Assembly: GCA_016987375.1 (NCBI GenBank)
Contig: PJRA01000048.1
Location: 1,506,903 to 1,539,680, forward strand
Reading direction: 5' to 3'
Length of the DNA: 32,778 nucleotides
Origin: Brachionus koreanus
Lineage: Eukaryota > Rotifera > Eurotatoria > Ploima > Brachionidae
Shown here: positions 1-9,343 of the stretch, in pieces
Numbering within the stretch: the first letter of the stretch is position 1
Layout of the letters: each line of letters opens with the position of its first letter
Made by a program: the position numbers and the translations under genes
The notes under the pieces: generated by a model
What the model saw: only the letters and a program-made list of their open reading frames with translations
What the model was told of the DNA's origin: nothing
Databases searched by the model: none

Positions 1-669
1 TCAGGTTTTAAACGCAAAAAAACAAAGCGAAAACGCCCAAAAAATAGCTACCAAACGCCGTTTAAACAGCGTTTAAACAGTGTTTTTTGCCTGTTTTTGT
101 CCCCTCGGGTGGATCTCTTAAGGATCGATTTTATTTCAAAGTGAAAAGTGAAATTTGAAATTAATTTTATTTGTTTTATTTAAAAAATTTTTTTTCAAAA
201 AAAAGCAATATGTAAATTAGTTAATAGTTATTATATTTCTATCATAAAACTTTGAAATTTATAGCTTGAAGCGAGCAGCTTTAACGCTTTAGAAATGTAT
301 GATCGTTTTTCTTTTCAACATGGAGTTTTTGAAAGGATGCTAACTTTCTCTTGCAATATTTTTATTCAAGATTTATAAATTCCATTGTGATCAAGAGTCA
401 ATGTTAAAGTTTTAAACGTTTAAAAATTCAATTTTCAAATACAAAAATTTAATCTATATGTAATAGTAAATTTTGAGATAACGTAAATTTATAGTTTTAC
501 GTATGTAAGCGTAAAATTGTAAAAAAAATATAAAAAATAAAAATAATTTTACTAATAAATTTATTTAAGTTAGCTTAATTTTATAGAATTTTAATTTCAT
601 CTCGTTAATAATTAATTGATTATTTAAAGGTAAATTTTGATAGCAGTTTTGATTAAATTTAGCTTAAAA

Positions 670-786
670 ATGAAAATAAATTTAAAAAAACTAAAAACTA
701 TTTTGGTCACTATTCTATTGATAGTAAATGAGCTCTCAACTGGACGAGGACAAGGAATGGTTAAATCTAATTGTACATCCCAATGA
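670..786 (+). CDS. Possible 38-residue signal-peptide ORF
   Basis: An ATG-to-TGA ORF of 38 codons. It opens with a lysine-rich stretch (MKINLKKLK), then a hydrophobic core (TILVTILLIV), then polar residues ending SNCTSQ, which is the layout of a secretory signal peptide. It could be a first coding exon or a chance ORF, since AT-rich DNA often encodes short hydrophobic stretches. It overlaps the ORF at 728-808 in another frame, and only one of the two can be real. No homologue is recognised. Confidence 0.15.
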   Translation: MKINLKKLKTILVTILLIVNELSTGRGQGMVKSNCTSQ

Positions 787-808
787 AATTCAACTAATCG
801 ATTTCTAG
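728..808 (+). pseudogene. Short ORF ending at the LINE junction
   Basis: A 26-codon ORF beginning MSSQLDEDKEW and ending QLIDF-stop about ten bases before the (AGT)6 tail of the LINE. Its base composition is more balanced than its surroundings. The sequence on the far side of the LINE, about 2740-2847, is open in the same orientation and also looks coding (EAKKTLFDKKIQ... to a TGA). The two pieces could be one small ORF split by insertion. Family unknown; it may be chance. Confidence 0.2.
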
Positions 809-814
809 TTTTCT

Positions 815-2742
815 ATTAGTAGTAGTAGTAGTAGTTCTTGCTGCGACACCTAACATGTAGATTGTCTAAGCCAATTACCGCCAATTGACCGTGTAGAGCT
901 GTAGCAGCCGATTCCATTGAACTTATCTAAAGCCATTTTAAAATTAGCGGTTGACTTGAATTTCACCACATTTTCTGGCAATTTATTCCAATGCAGAACT
1001 TCTCTGTTTGAGAAAAATACATGTCTGGCAGTTACTGCAGCCGCAAAATCGTTTCTAATTTGAGCTGGGAAACTTTCTCTCTGGACTCTGATGCTATTTC
1101 CTCTTAATGCCCCGGCTGGTCCTTTGTTTTCTGATTTATTCACTAGATTCTTGACCAAGCTTACCTTTTCTATTCCATTAACTAATTTGTACATTTCAAT
1201 CAAGTCCCCCCTCACTCTTCTTTCATTCAGCTTTGTCAGTCCTAATTTTGTCAGCCTCATTTCATACGGCATGTTTCTTACAGACAAAGGTATTTGTTGC
1301 CCTCTCTTGCACCTTTTCCAACGCATTTACGTCCATTTTCATACTTGGATTCCAAACCTGCACTGCGTAATCTAGGTGGGGGTCTCACCATGGATATATA
1401 CAATCTAACCCACAGTATTTCCTCTCTACTTGTAAACGTTCGCTTTAGCATTCTAAGTACCCTACTCGCTTTCGCACAAGCACTTTTCACTTGGCTGGTC
1501 CATTTTAAATCTGATGAAACCATCACTCCAAGATCCCTTTCACACTCTGTTGTCGCTAGTATAACATTGTTGCTTTTTGTGTATATTTATGCCTTTCATT
1601 TAGTCTGCCGAAATGCATTACTTTACATTTGTTAGCACACAGTCCCATACGCCAAACCTCTATCCATTGACATACTGCATCCAGATCTTTCTGTAACATC
1701 GCTCTCTAATAAACATTATTAACTATAGCGAATATTTTTGAGTCATTTGCATACAATTCCATTCTATTTGAAACGCAGTCAGGTAGGTCATTTACGTACA
1801 GAACAAATAGCAGGGGTCCAACTACAGACCCTTGCGGAACTCCACTCAGTACCTCTGACCATCTTGAAACTTCATCACCAAGTACAACTCGCTGAGTTCT
1901 CGTACTAAAAAAGTCTTCGAGTCACCTAACTATTTTCTAACCTAGCCCATAACCACGTAGTTTATGAAGAAGTCGTTGATGCGGTACCGTATCAAAAGCC
2001 TTTGAGAAGTCTAATAGTATTTCATCCAGACTGTTACCTTTGGGCAACTCAGACGTGATCATATCAAGCGTTTCAAGTAGGTTCGTTACACATCCTTCCT
2101 TTGGAACAAATCCATGTTGACTTCCAATTATTAGATTATTCTCTTGAAGGTAAAACATTAGTCGGTCCCTGACAATACCTTCCAGAACCTTAAAAGCGAC
2201 TGACGTAAGTGATACGGGTCAATAATTAACTGGCTCTAATTTACTTCTTTTTTTTATAGATCGGTGACACATTTGCTCTTTTCCACTCTTTTGGGATTTT
2301 TCCTGTCTCTTATGATTTTGCATTAATTTTCTTCAATGGCTTCAATTGCGCAGTTTTTCAGTATCAGTGGATGTACTTGGTCTGTGCCCATCGATTTGTT
2401 GCCATTTAATTTCTCTAGTCTACGTTCAATCTGATCCTCTTTTGGCTCCTGCATGACATTCTCAATATTGAATGTAGAGGATGTACGTAAAGGAAAAAAG
2501 GCATATTATCATTGGTTTCTTAATTAAAGACTGAATGAAACTGATCATTTAATAGCTCACCTATCAGTTTTTTATCACTCGTTACTTCACCCTCTTTTGT
2601 TATTAACATTCTTATTTCTAGGCATAAATTAGTTTCGGATCACTTTTCGCTTTTTTAGACAGTCTGTTTTCATAATCCGATTTATCTTTTCTTAATTTCT
2701 GTTTTAACTCTCTACATTAAAAACATATTTTTCGTATTTTTT
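815..2742 (-). mobile_element. 5'-truncated, degenerate CR1/jockey-type LINE
   Basis: On the minus strand this is the reverse-transcriptase half of a non-LTR retrotransposon. In order it shows: a basic linker near 2700-2640 (KLRKDKSDYENR); a GKIPKEW-type block near 2290; NYxPVSLTSV near 2215; QHGF...DFSKAFDTVPH at 1937-2158; GVPQGSVVGPLL near 1810-1845; and the usual C-terminal region at 850-1326 with a stop at 850. The endonuclease half is absent, typical of 5' truncation. It is dead: the catalytic YADD box reads YAND (1742-1753), an arginine codon is TGA (2219-2221), TAG interrupts at 1706-1708, and several frameshifts break the frame. The 3' end is an (AGT)n microsatellite, as in CR1-like elements, not poly(A). 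Confidence 0.9.
818..835. repeat. (AGT)6 microsatellite, LINE 3' tail
   Basis: Six perfect AGT units, reading (ACT)6 on the LINE strand, starting 15 bases beyond the LINE stop codon at 850-852. Short tandem-repeat tails are usual at the 3' ends of CR1-like elements and fix this end of the insertion. Confidence 0.9.
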
Positions 2743-3197
2743 GAGGCCAAGAAAACTTTATTTGATAAGAAAATACAAACTATAGCAGTTCTTCCGTCTG
2801 AAGAATTTACCTATCACCATCTTATTTTACTACACCTATCTGAATGATTTTTTTCTTAAATAAAGTTGAAGAATTTCTCTCTATTTTTTTAACGAAAAAA
2901 AAAGAAATAATAAATTTAAATTTTTTTCAAAAAATTTTTTTAAATGTGTTACCTAAAATTTAATTTTAATTGAGCTAATTAAAAATCTATGTACTTGGTC
3001 ACATTCAAAAAAGAATAAATTCAACAAAAAATTTTAAAACAAGCACTAGAAATAATCTTTTGGTTACTAAGAATACCGACTCAAAAGTTGAAATTTTACA
3101 GATTATTTTTAATATTTTTACTTTATTTTTTAATATCTAATTTATATCAAATTTTAAATCTATTTATTTTCAAAAAATTAACAATTTTTTTTTTAAG
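2743..3197. other. Gap between LINE and channel exon
   Basis: The plus strand is open to a TGA at 2845-2847 in a coding-looking frame (AKKTLFDKKIQ near 2746-2780), discussed as a possible LINE-split ORF. From 2850 to 3197 it is AT-rich and ends in a T-run plus AAG, the acceptor of the first channel exon found. I searched it for the channel's cytoplasmic N-terminus and saw none. Confidence 0.5.
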
Positions 3198-6018
3198 GTT
3201 TAATTGTGTCTTTGGCTTTTTTATACAATTTTTGGGTAATCATTTACCGCTATACTTTCAACGAAATAAATTTACAAAGCAAACTTTACTGGTTTACGTT
3301 TGACTATTTCGCCGATTTTTTATACATTTGCGATATTTTGTTTAATTTTCGTACCGGTTTTTTAGAAGAAGGTGTTCTGCAGACAGATCCGATTAGAATC
3401 AGACACCACTACATGAACACTACTCGTTTTTATGTTGATTGCTTATGCCTTTTACCTCTCGACATTCTCTACCTAAGCATTGGATACAACTCTATACTAC
3501 GGTGTTTTAGACTAGTTAAAATATACCGGTTCTGGAGTTTCTTGGATCGAACAGAGCGACATACGAACTATCCAAATCTATTTCGTACAATCGTAATGCT
3601 GCATTATCTCTTTGCCATATTTCATTGGAATGCTTGTGTAACTTATTTTTTGTCTCTCTTTCTATCCGATGACCTAATGTCAAAACAACATCATTTACCA
3701 GTGTTTATGTCATCAGACCTCAGTGAATATCCAACCAATACAAAACCAATGCTTATCAAATCTAACAAAATTAAATTCAAATACATACATGAGGATAATT
3801 TAGATGAGTCTGACTTGATGAACGAGTATTTGAAGGCATTTTATCTTAGCATAAAATTATTGACTATGGTCAATGAAATACCCAATCCTCATACCAGTCT
3901 TGACTATCTGTTTTCTATTTTTCAACTCTCATTTGCCCTCTTGCTTTTTGCAACAATAATTGGTCACGTAGGCTACATTGTTATTAATTTGGGAAATGCC
4001 AGAAAAGAATTTCAATGTAAGTTTGGATTTTTTTTGATTATTTTTTTTTAAAATTATTTCTAGCTAAACTCGATGCTGTTAAGACATACATGTCGCTAAG
4101 ACATGTTCCAGATCGTTTGCAAGACAGAGTTATCAGATGGTTTGATTTTTTATGGACAAATCACAAATCGATTGATGACAATCATGTGCTAAGTCTATTG
4201 CCATATAAATTAAGGGCTGAAATAGCTATTCATGTTCATCTTGATACTTTAAAAAGAGTTGAAATATTTCAAAATACAGAGGCTGGTTTTTTGAACGAAT
4301 TGGTTCTTAGATTAAAACCGGTTCTTTATTCACCTGGAGACTTTATTTGTCGTAAAGGCGAAGTTGGAAAAGAAATGGTATTTTTTTTCATAAAATTTAA
4401 TAGATTTTTTTAATTAAATAGAAACTAGATTTTTTTCTAATTATAAAAAAAAATGCTTTTGTTGAAATTTCATTTTCAGTTTGTTCAAAAAATTTCTAAT
4501 CTTTTGAGCAAGCATTAAAAAATGAAAAAATTAATTAATTAATTCGATTATTCTAGTATATTGTAAATGGAGGGAAACTTCAAGTTATATCTGATAATGG
4601 TAAAATAGTTTTAGCTACTTTAAAAGCTGGTTCTTACTTTGGTGAAATAAGTATTTTGAATATGGGTAAAAGATAAACAAAAATTTAAATTAATATGGTT
4701 AAAATTTCAAAATTTTGAATTAAAGGTGCATCGGGCAATAGACGAACTGCCAGTGTTAAGAGTGTTGGTTATTCAGATTTATTTTGTCTTTCGAAAGAAG
4801 ATTTATGGGAAGTGTTGAAAGAATACCCAGCCGTAAGAATTAAGCTCGAGGCTATTGCAGTCAAAAGACTTGAAAACCACAAAAAACCTCTATCTGAAAT
4901 CGGTAATTTATTTTTTATTTATTTACTTTTTGACAAAATTTCAATTTGACAAGAATTTCTATAGAAAACTTTTTATCACAAATATTTATAACAAATTTTT
5001 CAATTCTTAGTTTAAATAATAAAATTCTACAAATAATATACTAAACACCTAAAAAACAACTAAATATGTTTTCAATTTTATTTAATTTACTAAAAAATCA
5101 AAATTAAAATTTTAAACTTATAATATTTTTTTGATTCATATATTTATTTGTTTTTATATTTATCTGAATTCCAAAGAATTTGAGAACATTTTTTTATTTT
5201 GCTTTTAGTATCAAATTTCCATAGACCTTCAAAATCCTAAAGTTTAAATCAAAATCAGGTTTTAATTATGAAATAATAAAGACAAAATTATAAAGTCGTT
5301 TGATTTAGTAAAATCACATTTTTGAATAAAAATTTCATAATCTTTTTAAAAATAAACAATTTTTATTAACTTTATTTTACTCATGGAGATATTATTCTTA
5401 AAAATAAACAAAAATATCTTAAAAATTAAAGTTTTGATCATCTTTTTTTATTATGCTACTATTAGCTATAATTTTCTAATTTAAATTAATAAAGTAAACA
5501 TGTCCAGATGCAAAAGCGCACCAACTCTTTTGGATGCCGATAATCCAGGTGAGAATAATTCAAAAATAAGAAGACATGGAACATTGCCCACAACATTGCT
5601 TAAGCGAACAGATATCACATTTTTCAACTCGCCCGAATCCGAGTGCAAGAAAAAAGTAAAAGTAACTAATTCAGATATCAAAGACATTAATAAGTCTAGA
5701 GAAGCAGCTGGTCAAAACAAAAAATGTAATCAATTTTTTTCAAATAGTCCTAGCTTTAATGAGTCTATGTATTCAAATGCGCCTTTAAATCCACAAACAA
5801 ATGAACCAAGTGTGGTTCAAAATTTACTAGTAGAAGTAGAAAATTTAAATAGAAAAATTCAACTGCTCCAGTCTGAAAATTATACTCTATTTTACAAATT
5901 GAATAACAAAAATATTAGACTAGTTAACAATCGAGATTATTTGAAAATAGAAAACGAAACTAATTTAACAGCACAAATCGCCAAGCCCGAAACTGATTCA
6001 GACGAATATAAAGTGTAA
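3198..6018 (+). CDS. Cyclic-nucleotide-gated channel subunit, 5' incomplete
   Basis: Five exons join in frame: 3198-4016, 4064-4377, 4557-4665, 4726-4902 and 5495-6018 (phases 1, 0, 1, 1), giving 646 residues after an unfound upstream exon. CNG channels are tetrameric cation channels opened by cGMP or cAMP. In order: S1 ([12 protein letters not shown]), S2 ([14 protein letters not shown]), S3, an S4 with spaced R/K ending in [12 protein letters not shown]5 with HWNACV, an unusually long S5-pore loop (about 55 residues), pore, S6 (FATIIGHVG), C-linker ([16 protein letters not shown]), and a cyclic-nucleotide-binding domain with FGEISIL and GNRRTAS. The last exon carries an SRCKSAPTL motif and a heptad-rich coiled coil ([17 protein letters not shown]) that probably assembles subunits. 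The pore reads TMVNEIP where A-type subunits have TTIGETP. Overall it is nearest to CNGA. AATAAA lies at 6306. Confidence 0.88.
4903..5494 (+). other. Intron 4 of the CNG channel gene
   Basis: An AT-rich 592-nt intron with GTAATT at its start and an AAAG acceptor, linking phase-1 ends across the end of the cyclic-nucleotide-binding domain and the C-terminal exon. It is ten times longer than the short introns of this window. No repeat or nested gene is visible. Confidence 0.7.
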
Positions 6019-6323
6019 GATAATAAAATTGAATTGAGAGATTTTCTTCTATTACAAATATATAGAAATATATATATTATTTTTTTTCGTTTTAGCTAAT
6101 TGATCAAATGACGGCTTTGATATTTAAAAATTAAATTTTGTGTAAATTTTTTGTTATGAGTTTGCTGAACCGATCAAATTATGTTTTTGTTAAAAATCAA
6201 ATATTTGTTTCACACGGCTAAAATTCATTAATTAGTTTACGAGTTATTTTATTTAGTCATTTATATATATTTTTTTTAATATTTTATTCTTATTATTTTT
6301 TGTTTAATAAAACAATCACTCAT

Positions 6324-8631
6324 TTAATTTTTTACTTTACTCTTGAATATATTGGCTTGGATTGAATTAGGAACACTGTCGAATTTTATTAAGCCTCGAT
6401 TATTCATATAGCCATTATAAAAATCCTTCGGCGTTAGTTTTTTGTTTAGCAAAATGCCTCTAAATCCAATAAAGCCATCCTTGAGCAAAAACATAGCTAG
6501 TAGTAGACAAATCTCCAATTTAAAATAATTACTTTGCATTTTATTATAATTAGGTTTTCTTTTTTTAAATAATTGACTGTGCCCGGCTCACAAGGCTCAA
6601 AGTCTTGCACCAAATTTTGATTGACATTAACCATATTGTACAGCTTTAGTACATTGCCCTTAAACTTACTTTTCAAATGTTTCTTAAATAAAATATGTTA
6701 AAAAATTAATGTCCTCATTAAGTCTAAATACATTAGTTTGTTACTAATATACAATCTCGTGTAATGCTCTATATTGACAGTCTATTTGGGACACTGTACT
6801 CTTAGCCCAATCAATAAAATACATGTCACTGGTTATTTTGTGTGCTTGGTGGCAAAAAATTCAAGCATGATTTTTTAATTAAGATTATTCGATTAAATCT
6901 TACCATAACAAACATTTTGATTTGATTGATCTTTTAAATTGTTTATTTTTGCATTGAAATTTTTAAATAGATCAATTATCTTTGATTAAGGTTAGTCTTT
7001 GAACTCAAACTAGGAAAAAAAACAAACCATTTGATTGCCCATATTGCCTAGGTAATCAAGTAGCATGAAGCTAGTAAAATTTCGAGGCATCGGGGTTGAT
7101 TTTTGATCAATTAATGGACCGATATCGAAGCTAAGATAAACAAAAAAATTCGCTTTAAAAGTCAAGACAATTTTTCTCACTGTTTGGGCATAATTTTCAT
7201 CAAGCTAACACCCACTTCTTTATCATCGAAGAGCACACTGTATATCAAAGGCGCTGCTCCGCGCCACCTAGGCAAAATACTTGGATGAACATTCACAATT
7301 CCACTATATTATAAAGTAAATAATTAAATAATTCAATGAGTTCAAATGATCTTGATGAATTATACAATTCATAACCCCGTGGTTTTTTAATTTAAGATAC
7401 CGGATAGATCTTAAGTGTATGTGTTAATTTATTTTATTCTAAATGATTCTGATCTAGATTATGTATCTGTTTTTTTTTTTTTTCTTGAATAATTCTTTTT
7501 TGATATTAATAAAAAACTATAAATAAAAATGCTTTTTAGTAGATTAAGTCTAAAATTTTTATTTTTTTTTTGATCGGTGAGACAAAAAATTTGAGGTTGT
7601 AAATTTCAAAATAATCTTGGAAATTTTTTTTCTAGGAAACATGATCGGAATTTGTGAGCTAAATTTCACTTAAACTTTTAAAGACAAATAATTATATAAT
7701 CAACAAGTTTTTGTATTATTTGACAAATAATTCTAATTTTATTTTGTAAATTCTAGCTATTGCGTAACTATCCAGGACCCGCAAACGCTGATTAGAATAT
7801 ATTTTTGTTAGTAGGTAATTGAAAAGTGATATTTTGAGAAATATTTTTTTATCCCGAAAGGCTTAATTAAAAATTAAAGGAAACAATTTTATTTAAGTCA
7901 AGTGCGTAAGCTAATGTAGTTATTTTTTTAATAAAGTTCTATTTCTAAGCTTTATAGATTAAACTAGTCTGATAATTAAAACAATAAGAAGAGAAAAACA
8001 TATTTTTCTAAATGTTTTTAATTGCTTCCATTCATAGGTATAAATTTAGAACTTGCAAAACCCTATTGATTTCATATTTTGATTTTTCTCGCTTAATTAA
8101 GTCAAAAACCCATTGCCATTTGCGTTTGTGAAGATATTTACAAACACATTTGAACACTTAATGCCAGCATTCGAGCGTGTAATATTTTTTCAATTTTTTT
8201 TTTTAAGTAAAAACAAAATTTAATTACTAGGGAAATGATAAGATAAGGTTTGAGGGTATCAGATGACCGAAAGAGGCCACTATGCCAACATGGAACCCTT
8301 CGAACAATTTTTCATTCGATTTTTCTTCTTTCATGTCATTCCAATTGAAATATTTTATTTGATTTTGACGGCAAAAGTCTATAATCTGATTGCCACGAAA
8401 GTTGGTCAAGTCTTGATTTTTGCCAGACTTTTTTGATCGACTGGCCGATGTCACCACATTTATCTGATCCAATATGTGATCTTTGTAGAGCTGATTTAGA
8501 CCAGTCAATATTTTAATTGAGAATAGATCAGTGCCGAAAAATACCACATTCAATTTGCTATTATGGCTTAGTGTTCGTCGATTGGCCAGTCCTAATTGTC
8601 TCTGTCCCAACTTGAATATCTTATCGATCAT
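6324..8631 (-). CDS. MTFMT: Mitochondrial methionyl-tRNA formyltransferase
   Basis: Seven exons, 8631-8228, 7303-7181, 7130-7028, 6979-6904, 6844-6753, 6682-6533 and 6479-6324, give 367 residues with consistent phases. The enzyme formylates initiator Met-tRNA with 10-formyl-tetrahydrofolate for mitochondrial translation. Evidence: a basic, serine-rich N-terminus like a transit peptide; [14 protein letters not shown] near 28-41; [21 protein letters not shown] near 133-153, where N139 and H141 match the bacterial catalytic Asn and His; FDIGPLI with D178 matching the catalytic Asp; and a C-terminal block with KDGFIGFR and DFYNGY, as in animal MTFMT. A reading frame at 6324-6539 that starts MQSNYF only appears open because it reads through the 53-nt last intron. 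A minus-strand AATAAA lies at 6283-6288. Confidence 0.93.
7304..8227 (-). other. Intron 1 of MTFMT
   Basis: A 924-nt intron between the nucleotide-fold exon and the catalytic-loop exon; the other MTFMT introns are 50-70 nt. It is AT-rich with a run of 14 T near 7470. I see no gene or clear repeat inside. Confidence 0.7.
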
Positions 8632-9343
8632 CTAAAGATAAGAAATTATTTTTTTTGTTAAACCCGGTCACATATCCTTGAGTTGTGTATTCGGCTTTAG
8701 AAAAAAACCAAGTGTTTGCTCAAGATAAGAAATCTATTTAGGTCTCTAGGCTCTAAACGTCAAATTTATTTAAGTTTATTTTTTTTAAAGCTAAAGGTTG
8801 TTGTTTTTTTAGATGAAAAAGCATTAATTATAAATTTTAGAAAAATTTTATTTATAAAAAAAAAAACATTTTTCTCCAAATCTCATACTAATGTCTATTT
8901 AAATTTGAATTAATGATAAGTTTGCTTACAAGCTGTATGTGTGTATAGATGTTTAGATTATTTATTAGTTCGAAACAACAAAAACCTAATAATGAGTAAA
9001 TTTTGAAGATATATGGTTATGAGGAAAGTTTGTTGTTTTGTTGTGTTTAAAAAAAAAAGAGAGAAAAAAAAACACCTTTAATAAAGCATAAAAAATTATA
9101 ATTTGCATTCAAAAATTTTAAACTTTGAAGATTATTAATTTGAACAAGCGAAAACTGGAAATTCATCTAAAGTTGTTCTAAATTAATCATTTGAATTAAG
9201 AGATTTCTAAACGGCTTAACCGAGTTAGGTCTCGGCAATTTAAATTAGTCCTGAACTTTACGCAAATCTTGTTTAGATTAAAATTTCGCTTTTCTTATGA
9301 TAAAAACTAAATTCGAGTTTGTGTCTATTTGGTGCTAATTGAA
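8632..9343. promoter_or_regulatory. Divergent MTFMT/PAK intergenic region
   Basis: About 0.7 kb separates the start codons of MTFMT (minus) and PAK (plus), so both promoters should lie here. It is AT-rich with no TATA box or motif I can defend. An ORF at 8716-8913 is lysine/phenylalanine-rich low-complexity sequence and is not called. Confidence 0.5.

Larger units (their letters stand above)
1..810. other. AT-rich region left of the LINE
   Basis: No recognisable gene. The first 120 bases are GC-richer than what follows and carry two near-identical copies of GTTTAAACAG, so they may be the cut end of a dispersed repeat. From about 130 to 660 the sequence is almost pure A/T. Two overlapping short ORFs lie at 670-786 and 728-808 and are listed separately. 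Confidence 0.5.

Noticed and set aside
295..378. 27-codon ORF MYDRFSFQHG...
   Set aside because: Short, isolated, no homologue or splice signals.
1091..1635. Plus-strand ORFs over the LINE
   Set aside because: They are antisense to the reverse-transcriptase frames, which carry the recognisable motifs.
3088..3303. 71-residue hydrophobic ORF MKFYRLFLIF...
   Set aside because: It lies in AT-rich intron sequence and runs into S1 in the wrong frame; the channel frame matches the family from 3198.
6324..6539. MQSNYF... as a separate gene
   Set aside because: Only its 3' part (from 6479) is MTFMT; the rest is the last intron read through.
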